The notes beneath the pieces were generated by a model. It worked only from the letters and a program-made list of their open reading frames with translations. It searched no databases and was not told the origin of the DNA. From the NCBI GenBank assembly GCA_003212295.1, contig QCQC01000002.1, positions 1-64,000 of the forward strand: 64,000 nt of DNA. Reading direction: 5' to 3'. Origin of the DNA: Pelagibacteraceae bacterium AG-447-E22. GTDB taxonomy: Bacteria; Pseudomonadota; Alphaproteobacteria; Pelagibacterales; Pelagibacteraceae. Each line of letters starts with the position of its first letter. Positions within the stretch are counted from its first letter, which is position 1. The position numbers were made by a program, and so were the translations under genes. Positions 15,697 through 24,193 of this stretch are shown here, piece after piece.

Positions 15697-16542
15697 CTAT
15701 TTTTGCGATCTTTTGAAACAATCAATCGTATTTTTTAATAAACAAGCGATTGTCATTGGTCCTACTCCGCCAGGTACCGGCGTTAATGCTTTGGCATTTT
15801 TAGAAACCTCCTCAAATGCTACATCACCCACAATTCCTTTATCAGTCTTATTGATACCAACATCTATTACAATAGTATCTTTTTTAACCCAATCGCCTTT
15901 TACAAGTTCAGGTATTCCAACTGCTGCAACAATGATATCTGCCTCAAGACATTCAGCTTTTAAATCTTTTGTTCTTGAATGTGTGATTGTTACAGTACAA
16001 TTTTCTTTTAAAAGAAGTTGTGTCATTGGCTTTCCATTCAAATTTGATCTACCAACTACGACTGCTTTCTTTCCACTTAAATTTGGTTCAATTTTCTTTA
16101 TCAACAAATAACATCCTAATGGTGTACAAGGCACCGAACTTTCATAACCAGATGAAAGATTACCAACATTCATAGGATGAAAACCATCCACATCTTTAGA
16201 AGGATCAATGGCTTCTATAACTTTTTGTTTATCTATATGTTTTGGAAGGGGTAACTGAACTAAAATACCTGATACTGAATTATCTCTATTAAGTTCCTTA
16301 ATTTTTTCTAAAACAACCTTTTCCTCAACCGAATCTGGATATTTTATAACATCAGATTTAAGACCAACTTCATTGGCTGATTTTTCTTTGTTTCGAACAT
16401 AAATCTGACTTGGGGTCAAGTCACCAATTAAAATTACTGTTAATCCAGGTACTTTGTTATATTTCACTTTTAATTCAGATACTTCTTTTTTTAATTCTTC
16501 TCTGAGAAGTGCTGCCTCTTTTTTTCCATCTATTAAAATCAT
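15697..16542 (-). CDS. folD: FolD, methylenetetrahydrofolate dehydrogenase / cyclohydrolase
   Basis: This 281-residue bifunctional enzyme interconverts methylene-, methenyl- and 10-formyl-THF in one-carbon metabolism. It shows YVRNKEKSANEVG with the catalytic Lys, VQLPLPKHID, DPSKDVDGFHPMNVG, VGRSNLNGKPM for NADP binding, and PVPGGVGPMT near the C-terminus. The length is normal. It is followed by yggT with a 6-nt gap on the same strand's upstream side, so folD may be cotranscribed with the yggT-mscS-hemDC set. An antisense frame inside it is a shadow. Confidence 0.97.
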   Translation of the reverse strand: MILIDGKKEAALLREELKKEVSELKVKYNKVPGLTVILIGDLTPSQIYVRNKEKSANEVGLKSDVIKYPDSVEEKVVLEKIKELNRDNSVSGILVQLPLPKHIDKQKVIEAIDPSKDVDGFHPMNVGNLSSGYESSVPCTPLGCYLLIKKIEPNLSGKKAVVVGRSNLNGKPMTQLLLKENCTVTITHSRTKDLKAECLEADIIVAAVGIPELVKGDWVKKDTIVIDVGINKTDKGIVGDVAFEEVSKNAKALTPVPGGVGPMTIACLLKNTIDCFKRSQK

Positions 16543-16548
16543 AAATAA

Positions 16549-16839
16549 TTAAAAAATTATTGGTGCAATGTAGAGCTTCATACACATTTCTATAAACCAA
16601 ATCAATAGAAGTAAAATTATTGGTGAAATATCTAAGGCACCTAAATTTGGTAAAAATTGTCTAATTTTATTTAAAAAAGGATTAGTTAATCTATAGGTTA
16701 GTTCTAAAATTGAATAAACAAATCTGTTTTGTGTATTTAAGATATTAAAAGCAATCAACCAACTTATAACTACATTTGCTATCACAACATAAGAATAAAG
16801 TTTTAATATCTGTAAAACTAAGTAAAAAATAGCAATCAT
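16549..16839 (-). CDS. YggT family membrane protein
   Basis: This 96-residue protein has two to three hydrophobic helices and the YggT pattern: a first helix, ISWLIAFNI, then LTYRLTNPFLNKIRQFLPNLGALDISPIILLLLIWFIE. Family members are implicated in osmotic tolerance and membrane-protein or cell-division functions, without a defined mechanism. Its ATG overlaps the mscS stop (ATGA), so the two are coupled. A second, more distant YggT-like protein may be encoded at 26072-26428. Confidence 0.85.
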   Translation of the reverse strand: MIAIFYLVLQILKLYSYVVIANVVISWLIAFNILNTQNRFVYSILELTYRLTNPFLNKIRQFLPNLGALDISPIILLLLIWFIEMCMKLYIAPIIF

Positions 16840-17921
16840 TTTTTTTCGATATAAATTGACTGACTTGGAAAAGCAAAAGAAGCTTTATTACTTTCTACAA
16901 TTTGTTTAATTTCTAGTGCTAAACGCTCTTTTACTGAAAGCCACTCATTCCAACTATCTGTTTTTGTAAAACAACGAACATACATATCTATTGAACTGTC
17001 TGAAAACTTATCCACTCTCACCGCAATGCCTATACTTGTATTAAAATCATCATTCTTATTTATATGATTTTCAATCTGATTTCTTATAGTTTTTAATTGA
17101 TCGACTGTAGTGTCATACTGGAGAGTAATTATCCAACTTATCAACCAATTTGAAGTTTCGCTAATATTAATAACTGCATTTTCTGCAAATTGAAAATTTG
17201 GAATAATAGCTAAAGATTTATCAAATTTTCTAATTGTAGTAGATCTAAAACCAATTTTTTCAACAATGCCCTCAATTATTCCATCAACTAAAATCCAATC
17301 ACCAATTTTAAATCTCTTTTCTACAAGAACTAAAATTCCTGAAATTAAATTTTTAAATAAATCTTGTGCTCCTAAAGCTACAGCCACGCCAAATAAACCA
17401 AGTCCGGCAATAATAGGTCCAATTTTAATACCCCATAATTCTAAAACTGCTGCCAAACCTAAAATAAAGATAAGAACTTTTAATGATTTAATTATCCAAC
17501 CAATTAATTCTCTGGTTAGAAGTTTATCAAGACCACTTAAAATGTATGACACTGGTTCTATAATTTGATGAATTATCCAAAAAATTAAAATTGTAATTAA
17601 AGTTCTATTAATAGTATCAACAACCTCTCTTCCCTCAATTGAAAATGTCATATAATAGCTAGCAATAAAAAAACCTAAAACAATTGGTAAAAATCTTGCT
17701 GGTCCAATTAAGGCATTTACGAAAGTATCGTCTAATTTGTTTGTAGTCCTTTTAGAAATAATTTCTAATTTTTTAATTATAAGTTTACTTATAAGTCCTC
17801 TAAAAATTAGAAAGATTAAAAAAATCCCAATTCCAATTAATATTTGAAAAATATCTACTCCAAAGATTCCTTTATTCCATACTGATAGAAATATTTCTGA
17901 AAAATTTTCTATTAATTCCAT
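16836..17921 (-). CDS. MscS-type mechanosensitive ion channel family protein
   Basis: The protein is about 361 residues and has four to five N-terminal membrane helices. The pore-lining segment is GLFGVAVALGAQDLFKNLISG, followed by the beta domain FKIGDWILVDGIIEGIVEKIGFRSTTIRKFD and the C-terminal alpha/beta domain. It should open under hypo-osmotic stress. ATG at 17921 is 2 nt past the hemD stop. An in-frame TTG at 17927 that overlaps that stop is an alternative. It lies between hemD and yggT on the minus strand. Confidence 0.9.
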   Translation of the reverse strand: MELIENFSEIFLSVWNKGIFGVDIFQILIGIGIFLIFLIFRGLISKLIIKKLEIISKRTTNKLDDTFVNALIGPARFLPIVLGFFIASYYMTFSIEGREVVDTINRTLITILIFWIIHQIIEPVSYILSGLDKLLTRELIGWIIKSLKVLIFILGLAAVLELWGIKIGPIIAGLGLFGVAVALGAQDLFKNLISGILVLVEKRFKIGDWILVDGIIEGIVEKIGFRSTTIRKFDKSLAIIPNFQFAENAVINISETSNWLISWIITLQYDTTVDQLKTIRNQIENHINKNDDFNTSIGIAVRVDKFSDSSIDMYVRCFTKTDSWNEWLSVKERLALEIKQIVESNKASFAFPSQSIYIEKK

Positions 17922-17923
17922 AA

Positions 17924-18622
17924 TCAAATTTTATATAACAAAAACTCCTCTTCTCCAGGATTAAAAAGAAATATTTTTTTCCATTTAATTTCATTCAATA
18001 TATTTGAGGTTTTTTCACCAATACACATTAAATTTGTATCCATCCATATGTTTTCTGCTCGATAAATCTTTATGAAATTTAAAAGACTAGAGGCACTATT
18101 TTGAGAATACACATATACTATATCTGGCATATTCACTTTCAATTCCTTAATAAAATTTTCATCAAATTTTTGATTATGGCTTACTCGGTAATTAATGATT
18201 CTTTTAATATTGTAACCTTCATTCAAAAGCTGCTTGCCCAAATCGACTGAAATTGTTTCTCCACTGACATAAAGTAGTGGTTTATCTTTAATTTCATAAT
18301 TCTGTAAAATTAATTCCTTTAAATTTGAAACATTTCCTTCAGCAGAAATTGTATTTTGGAATCCTGCAGTTCTTGCTTTTTTTTCAGTTATATTTCCAAC
18401 ACAAAAGCATGTAATATCTTTATCAAATTTATTTAAATCTAAAAATTTTATAGCGTTAGCACTCGTAAAAATAATTCCGCCATATTCAAAAATTTTAATT
18501 TTTTCATAATTAATTTTTTCTATAGTTAATAATGGAAGATGGGAAACTTGATGACCTAATGATTTAAATTTCAAAATCATTTCTGAACAATCCTCTAAAG
18601 GTCTAGTTAATAAAATATGCAT
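17924..18622 (-). CDS. hemD: Uroporphyrinogen-III synthase
   Basis: This 232-residue protein is divergent in sequence, as usual for HemD, but shows the opening ILLTRPLEDC, GGIIFTSANAIKFL, a central LLYVSGETISVDL and VYVYSQNSASSLLNF. It cyclises and inverts ring D of hydroxymethylbilane. It directly follows hemC with a 1-nt gap, the standard hemCD order, which strengthens the call. With hemE, hemH and hemJ at 48-50 kb, it forms part of the heme pathway, which feeds the ccm system. Confidence 0.9.
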   Translation of the reverse strand: MHILLTRPLEDCSEMILKFKSLGHQVSHLPLLTIEKINYEKIKIFEYGGIIFTSANAIKFLDLNKFDKDITCFCVGNITEKKARTAGFQNTISAEGNVSNLKELILQNYEIKDKPLLYVSGETISVDLGKQLLNEGYNIKRIINYRVSHNQKFDENFIKELKVNMPDIVYVYSQNSASSLLNFIKIYRAENIWMDTNLMCIGEKTSNILNEIKWKKIFLFNPGEEEFLLYKI

Positions 18623-18623
18623 A

Positions 18624-19541
18624 CTATCTTTTATATGAATTATTTGATTTAGTTTTTAAAATTTCACCAATTTCTTTTCCAATTTCTCTATATTTATCAA
18701 TCTTTTTAATTTTTTTTTCGTAAAATCTTTTTGAACCATCTAAGGAAAAAAGTTCTGCTTCAACAATAATATTCTCTCCATCAATTATGGAATGTGCTCC
18801 AATAGCAGTTTCACAATCTCCTTCCAAAACCTTTAAAATATTTCTCTCTGAATGAGCTCTTTTGTAAGTTTCTTCATGATTAACTTTTTTTAAAAGAGAA
18901 ATTATCTCTTGATCATCTTCTTTACATTGTAACGCAATAATACCTTGACCTACACTTGGAATTATTTCCTCAATTTTAAATATTTCTGTAATTTCATTTT
19001 CAAGTTGTAAATATTTTAGTCCTGCGTAAGATAAAATTATTGCATCATACAAACCGTCTTTTAATTTTTTTATTCTAGTATCAACATTGCCTCTAATAAG
19101 TTTACAATTAATATCAGGTCTTATTTTTTTAATTTGAAATTCTCTTCTGAATGAAGATGTTCCCACAATCGATTTAACATCTAACTCTTTTAATTTTTTT
19201 TTATCTTTGGAAATTAATATTTCTTTTGGATCATTTCTTTCTAAAAATGCATCTGTTATTAATCCATCTGTTTCAATAGCTGGTAAATCTTTAAGAGCAT
19301 GAACTGCTATATCAATACTTTTATCTTGAAGTTCTTTTTCTATGTTACTTGAAAATAAACCTTTACCTCCAAATTCAGATAGTCTTGAATCTTTAACTTG
19401 ATCACCTTTTGTAGTAATTGACTTAATGATAATATCCTCATCACTTAAGCTCGAATTTTTAATAATAACTTCCTTAGCTTTTTGTGCGTAGAGCAAAGCT
19501 AATTTACTACCTCTGGATCCAATTATAATCTTTTTAATCAT
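18624..19541 (-). CDS. hemC: Porphobilinogen deaminase (hydroxymethylbilane synthase)
   Basis: This 305-residue cytoplasmic enzyme polymerises four porphobilinogens. Motifs are IIIGSRGSKLAL at the start, TKGDQVKDSRLSEFGGKGLFSSNIE, AVHALKDLPA, GTSSFRREFQI and RGNVDTRI. The cofactor-attachment cysteine is Cys243 in EGDCETAIGAH. The length is normal. It is divergent from tsaD by 56 nt and starts the hemC-hemD-mscS-yggT(-folD) run. Confidence 0.96.
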   Translation of the reverse strand: MIKKIIIGSRGSKLALLYAQKAKEVIIKNSSLSDEDIIIKSITTKGDQVKDSRLSEFGGKGLFSSNIEKELQDKSIDIAVHALKDLPAIETDGLITDAFLERNDPKEILISKDKKKLKELDVKSIVGTSSFRREFQIKKIRPDINCKLIRGNVDTRIKKLKDGLYDAIILSYAGLKYLQLENEITEIFKIEEIIPSVGQGIIALQCKEDDQEIISLLKKVNHEETYKRAHSERNILKVLEGDCETAIGAHSIIDGENIIVEAELFSLDGSKRFYEKKIKKIDKYREIGKEIGEILKTKSNNSYKR

Positions 19542-19597
19542 TAATAAATTTATTTCTTTTTTGTATTGAGATTGTACAATTAATAAAAACTATTTGA

Positions 19598-20671
19598 ATG
19601 AGTAAAAAGCCCTTAATTCTCGGAATAGAGTCAAGTTGTGACGAAACAGCAGCATCCATAATATCAGAAAATGATCAAGGAAATCCTATTGTCTTATCTA
19701 ATATTGTGTCAAGCCAAGTGGATATCCACAAAGAATTTGGTGGTGTTGTCCCTGAACTTGCTGCTCGATCTCACATAGAAAAAATTGACTGGATAGTCCA
19801 AAAAGCAATTGATGATAGTGGAAAAAAAATTGACGAAATAGACGCTATTGCATCAACAGCAGGACCTGGTTTGATTGTTTGTCTCTCAGTTGGATTAAGT
19901 TTTGGAAAAGCTTTTGCTACTTCTTTAAATAAACCATTTATAGCCGTAAATCATTTGGAAGGTCATGCTTTAAGTCCTAAACTAAATTCAAAATTAGATT
20001 ATCCATATTTACTTTTATTAATTTCAGGGGGTCATTCACAATATTTGAGTGTAAAAAATTTAAGTAAATATAAAAGACTTGGAACAACTATTGATGACGC
20101 TATAGGAGAAGCATTCGATAAAACTGCAAAACTTTTAGGTATAGATTTTCCTGGCGGCCCACAAATAGAAGTTTTTGCAAAAAAAGGAGACCCAAATAAA
20201 TATAAATTACCTAAACCAATTTTTAATAAAGGTGGTTGTAATTTATCTTTTGCTGGACTCAAAACATCAATATTAAAAATCTCAAAACAAATTAAAACTG
20301 ATCAAGAGAAATTTGATCTTGCAGCATCTTTTCAAAAAACAGTAATAGAAATTTTATATAAAAAAACAAAAGTTGCTTTTACTGAATTTGAAGAACAGAT
20401 TAAACCAAAAGAAAAAAAATTCGTTGTTGCTGGTGGTGTTGCTGCAAACAGAGTGATTAGAAATATGTTAATTAAACTTTGTGAAGAAAAAAATTATAAA
20501 GCTATTTTTCCTCCTATTGAATTATGTGGTGATAATGCAGCAATGATTGCAATGGTTGGATTAGAAAAATTCAAACTGAAGCAATTCGATAAATTAGATT
20601 ATCCCGCAAAACCAAGATGGCCTCTAGATGAAGATGCTGTGTTTTTAAAGGGTGCTGGAGTTCAGTTGTGA
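19598..20671 (+). CDS. tsaD: TsaD, tRNA N6-adenosine threonylcarbamoyltransferase
   Basis: This 357-residue ASKHA-fold enzyme transfers the threonylcarbamoyl group to A37 of ANN-decoding tRNAs. It begins LILGIESSCDETAASI and has the metal-binding His119 and His123 in NHLEGH, the ATP-binding LLISGGHSQ, DDAIGEAFDKTAKLLG and FPGGPQIE, and CGDNAAMIA near the end. It uses threonylcarbamoyl-AMP made by TsaC with TsaB/TsaE, none of which is in the window. The stop overlaps the EVE gene start (GTGA). Confidence 0.97.
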   Translation: MSKKPLILGIESSCDETAASIISENDQGNPIVLSNIVSSQVDIHKEFGGVVPELAARSHIEKIDWIVQKAIDDSGKKIDEIDAIASTAGPGLIVCLSVGLSFGKAFATSLNKPFIAVNHLEGHALSPKLNSKLDYPYLLLLISGGHSQYLSVKNLSKYKRLGTTIDDAIGEAFDKTAKLLGIDFPGGPQIEVFAKKGDPNKYKLPKPIFNKGGCNLSFAGLKTSILKISKQIKTDQEKFDLAASFQKTVIEILYKKTKVAFTEFEEQIKPKEKKFVVAGGVAANRVIRNMLIKLCEEKNYKAIFPPIELCGDNAAMIAMVGLEKFKLKQFDKLDYPAKPRWPLDEDAVFLKGAGVQL

Positions 20672-21087
20672 GAAGAAATTATTGGTTAATGAAATCAGAA
20701 CCAGATGTCTGGTCTATTGAACAACAAAGAAAAGCTGGGAGTAAAGGAGCTTCTTGGGATGGTGTTAGAAATTACCAGGCTGCAAAAAACTTAAAATTGA
20801 TGAAAAGGGGTGATCAATGTTTTTTTTATCACTCAAACATTGGTAAAGAAATTGTTGGAATTATAGAAGTTATAAAAGAAGCTTATTTAGATAAATCAGA
20901 CCAAACTGGACGATTTGTAGCCGTAACTGTAAAATTTATCAAAAAACTTAATAAGCCCATTACTTTGGAAAATATAAAGAAAAATAAGGAATTAAGCCAT
21001 TTATCTTTAATCAAACAAAGCCGATTGTCTGTTATGCCTATTGATTCTAAAAGCTGGAAAATTTTAAACAACATGGGTAAAATTTAG
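20668..21087 (+). CDS. EVE domain-containing protein
   Basis: This 139-residue single-domain protein follows the EVE/YTH-like PUA fold: YWLMKSEPDVWSIEQ, then WDGVRNYQAAKNLKLMKRGDQCFFYHSN, IVGIIEVIKEAY and a SRLSVMPIDSKSWKIL end. EVE proteins are thought to bind modified bases in RNA or DNA. Here the close link with the tRNA-modification gene tsaD, by a 4-nt overlap, suggests a tRNA-related role, as seen for other alphaproteobacteria. The start is GTG at 20668. Confidence 0.9.
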   Translation: MRRNYWLMKSEPDVWSIEQQRKAGSKGASWDGVRNYQAAKNLKLMKRGDQCFFYHSNIGKEIVGIIEVIKEAYLDKSDQTGRFVAVTVKFIKKLNKPITLENIKKNKELSHLSLIKQSRLSVMPIDSKSWKILNNMGKI

Positions 21088-21110
21088 TATAAATATATAA
21101 ATAACAGCAT

Positions 21111-23186
21111 ATGCCAAAAAAAAAGAAAAAAAATAAACCTAAAAAAAAATCTTCCAAAAAAAAAGGAAAAAAAATCAAAAAAAAATCCCAAAAAAAAAGA
21201 AAAATTTTAACTAAGAAAAAAAGCTCAAAGAAAAAAGAAAATTCTCAACCTTCTGAAGTTGTATTTAAAAATAGATCTGAATGGATAAGAAGTAGTCTTG
21301 TTAATAAAGCTCAATATCAGAAGAAATATAACGAGTCGATAAAAAATAATAATGCATTTTGGAAAAAAGAGGGAAAAAGAATTACTTGGATAAAGCCATA
21401 TAAAAAAATTAAAGACATTAAGTATAGCAAAGATGAAGTTAGAATTAAATGGTTCGAAGATGGAACATTAAATGCATCAGTGAACTGTATTGATAGACAT
21501 CTAAAAGATAAAAAAGATAAAACTGCAATTATTTGGGTAGGTGATGATCCGAAAGATAATCAAAAGATTTCATATAAACAATTGCATCAAAAAGTTTCTA
21601 AAGCCGCTAACGGTCTAAAAAAACTAGGAATTAAGAAAGGTGATAGAGTAACAATTTACTTAACAATGATTCCAGAACTTGCAATTTTAATGTTGGCTTG
21701 CGCGAGAATTGGTGCAATTCACTCTATTATTTTTGGTGGTTTCTCAGCAGAATCTATATCAGGTAGGGTTAATGATTGCGAGTCAGAATATATAATTACT
21801 GCTGATGAAGGTGTTAGAGGTGGAAAAACAATTCCTCTTAAAGCCACAACAGACGAAGCACTTGCAAACTGTCCAAATGTTAAAAAATGTATTGTTGTAA
21901 AAAGAACCGGAAATTATGTTTTTTGGGACGCCGAGAGAGATGTTTGGTATCATGATTTAATTAAAGACGTTTCAAATCATTGTGATCCAGAAGAGATGAG
22001 TGCTGAAGATCCTCTGTTTATTCTTTACACCTCGGGCTCTACCGGTAAACCAAAAGGAGTACTACATACAACTGGTGGGTATATGGTTTATGCATCGATG
22101 ACTCATCAATATATTTTTAATTATAAACCAAAAGATATCTATTGGTGTACAGCTGATATTGGATGGGTTACTGGTCATAGCTATATAATTTATGGACCAT
22201 TATCTAATGGTGCTACTACAATAATGTTTGAAGGTGTTCCTAATTATCCTGATAGTTCGAGATGGTGGCAGATAGTTGATAAGTTTAAAGTTAATACATT
22301 CTATACTGCTCCTACAGCAATCAGAGCTTTGATGAGAGAAGGCGACGAACCAGTAAATAAAACCTCGAGAAAATCACTAAAATTATTAGGCACAGTTGGA
22401 GAACCAATTAATCCTGAAGCATGGATGTGGTATTATAAAACTGTAGGTAATTCAAAATGTCCGATAGTTGATACTTGGTGGCAAACTGAAACTGGAGGAA
22501 TATTGATTGCACCACAAACGGGTGCAATTCCATTAAAACCGGGTTCAGCAACTAAACCCTTTTACGGAATTAAACCTTGTATTTTAGATAAGGATGGTAA
22601 AGAAATTAAAGGTGCAGGAGAAGGAAGACTATGTATTTCGCAATCTTGGCCAGGACAAATGAGAACTGTATATGGTGATCATCAAAGATTTATAGATACT
22701 TATTTTTCTCAATTCGATGGGAAATATTTTACAGGAGATGGATGTAGAAGAGATAAAGATGGTTACTATTGGATTACTGGTAGAGTTGACGATGTAATAA
22801 TAGTATCAGGACACAATCTTGGTACTGCTGAAATTGAAAGTGCATTCGTTGCACATCCAAAAGTTGCTGAAGCAGCGGTTGTTGGATACCCACATGATAT
22901 AAAAGGAAATGGTTTATATTGTTATGTTACACTTAATGCAGGTGAAGCAGAATCTGGGGACTTAGAGAGAGAATTAAAACTGTGGGTAAGAAAACAAATT
23001 GGACCTTTAGCAACTCCCGATTTAATTCATTTCACACCTGGATTACCAAAAACGAGATCAGGTAAAATCATGAGAAGGATTTTGAGAAAAATTGCAGCTA
23101 ATGAGCATAATCAACTTGGAGATACCACAACTTTAGCTGATCCAAGTGTTGTTAACAGTTTAGTTGAAAATAGAAAAAATACTTAA
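21111..23186 (+). CDS. acs: Acetyl-CoA synthetase with lysine-rich N-terminal tail
   Basis: This 691-residue ANL-superfamily enzyme activates acetate to acetyl-CoA through acetyl-AMP. It shows [11 protein letters not shown] at about 306-316, [30 protein letters not shown] and the acetylatable Lys motif [17 protein letters not shown] near the C-terminus. The first 42 residues contain 26 Lys, an extension absent from typical Acs. No other in-frame Met occurs before [10 protein letters not shown], so the tail is probably translated. The sodium/acetate-type symporter at 24193 may supply its substrate. Confidence 0.93.
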   Translation: MPKKKKKNKPKKKSSKKKGKKIKKKSQKKRKILTKKKSSKKKENSQPSEVVFKNRSEWIRSSLVNKAQYQKKYNESIKNNNAFWKKEGKRITWIKPYKKIKDIKYSKDEVRIKWFEDGTLNASVNCIDRHLKDKKDKTAIIWVGDDPKDNQKISYKQLHQKVSKAANGLKKLGIKKGDRVTIYLTMIPELAILMLACARIGAIHSIIFGGFSAESISGRVNDCESEYIITADEGVRGGKTIPLKATTDEALANCPNVKKCIVVKRTGNYVFWDAERDVWYHDLIKDVSNHCDPEEMSAEDPLFILYTSGSTGKPKGVLHTTGGYMVYASMTHQYIFNYKPKDIYWCTADIGWVTGHSYIIYGPLSNGATTIMFEGVPNYPDSSRWWQIVDKFKVNTFYTAPTAIRALMREGDEPVNKTSRKSLKLLGTVGEPINPEAWMWYYKTVGNSKCPIVDTWWQTETGGILIAPQTGAIPLKPGSATKPFYGIKPCILDKDGKEIKGAGEGRLCISQSWPGQMRTVYGDHQRFIDTYFSQFDGKYFTGDGCRRDKDGYYWITGRVDDVIIVSGHNLGTAEIESAFVAHPKVAEAAVVGYPHDIKGNGLYCYVTLNAGEAESGDLERELKLWVRKQIGPLATPDLIHFTPGLPKTRSGKIMRRILRKIAANEHNQLGDTTTLADPSVVNSLVENRKNT

Positions 23187-23806
23187 AAATTAATTCTTTC
23201 TTTAAATTCCTTTTTAACTATATCCCATTTCAAAATAACTGAGTTGAGAACTATTTTACGATCTAATGTTTTTAATTCTTCAGCAATTGGCGCCCACTTA
23301 TATAAAGATAGTGCACTTGGGTTAAATGGTAAATCATTAAAATGAGTTTCCCAATTTATTTTTTCTAGTCTTTCATTAAAATTTTTTTTTGTTTCTTCTA
23401 TAATATCTAAAGGCATCTTATTTGAAATTTCATCATCTAAAATTTTCAAAAAAATTTCTTTAGCATTTTTAGTATCATTATAATGACAATTAGCTTTCAA
23501 ATAAGAAAATGTAAATAGTGTAAGGTCTTGAAGAGAAATTGCATAAATATTCCATTTAGCCAAATTAACTGAGGACATAAATTCATCGTTTTCAAAATGA
23601 AGTACATACCTTGTTCCCATTCTGGTTTTTAAATAACCATAAAGAGTTACTTGAGTAACCCAAGCTGACTTTGTTTGAATAAAATTTTCAAGATCATCTA
23701 AATTCGTAATTTTTTTCTTAGGAATAAATGCTTTGAACAAAGCAAAAAGATAAATTTTAAAATCACTCCAAGAAAGATCTTTCCAAGATAATTTATATTT
23801 TGCCAT
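23183..23806 (-). CDS. Conserved hypothetical protein
   Basis: This 207-residue soluble protein is rich in aromatic residues and shows no signal peptide. It has a repeated tryptophan pattern at the start ([21 protein letters not shown]), then [25 protein letters not shown], and a C-terminal [30 protein letters not shown] do not recognise a family name. It is convergent with acs (4-nt overlap) and divergent from the symporter genes, with which it shares the 126-nt control region. It resembles an alphaproteobacterial core hypothetical, but that is an impression. Confidence 0.65.
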   Translation of the reverse strand: MAKYKLSWKDLSWSDFKIYLFALFKAFIPKKKITNLDDLENFIQTKSAWVTQVTLYGYLKTRMGTRYVLHFENDEFMSSVNLAKWNIYAISLQDLTLFTFSYLKANCHYNDTKNAKEIFLKILDDEISNKMPLDIIEETKKNFNERLEKINWETHFNDLPFNPSALSLYKWAPIAEELKTLDRKIVLNSVILKWDIVKKEFKERINF

Positions 23807-23932
23807 AAAATGCGGTATTTTGCTTACTTATACCTCAAAAAGTCGCTTATTTTGAACAATTTTAATACTTTGAATCTCTTTCATAATGGTTATGATTTTC
23901 GCCAGTTATAACTAAAAAGAGAGAGGTATATA

Positions 23933-24193
23933 ATGTCAAAACAAGCACAACACTGGGAAAAAACCAGGGGATTGTTAATGGTTACATTGGCAATTTGGTT
24001 TGTATTCTCAATTGGCATCTTCCTTTTCGGAGCAGAAATGAACGAGGTTACGGGACCATTTGGTTACCCGCTAACTTATTGGTTCACTTGTCAAGGTTCT
24101 CTTGGAATTTTCGTAATCTTAATTTTCTGGTTTGCGAATAGACAGGAAAAAATTGATGAAGAGTTCGGCTTCAGCGAGAGAGGAGACGACTAA
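23933..24193 (+). CDS. DUF4212 sodium/substrate symporter small subunit
   Basis: This 86-residue protein has two membrane helices and the DUF4212 pattern: HWEKTRGLLMVTLAIWFVFSIGIF, then PFGYPLTYWFTCQGSLGIFVILIFWFANRQEKIDEEFG. Such small subunits always precede a large sodium:solute symporter of the ActP-like VC_2705 group. The ATG has a good AGAGAGG Shine-Dalgarno sequence about 7 nt upstream. Its last base overlaps the first base of the next gene. Codon use looks less A/T-biased than in neighbouring genes, which suggests high expression. Confidence 0.92.
   Translation: MSKQAQHWEKTRGLLMVTLAIWFVFSIGIFLFGAEMNEVTGPFGYPLTYWFTCQGSLGIFVILIFWFANRQEKIDEEFGFSERGDD

Noticed and set aside
15713-16175. 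Plus-strand frames inside folD
   Set aside because: They are antisense to a full-length folD with all motifs; no protein features of their own.
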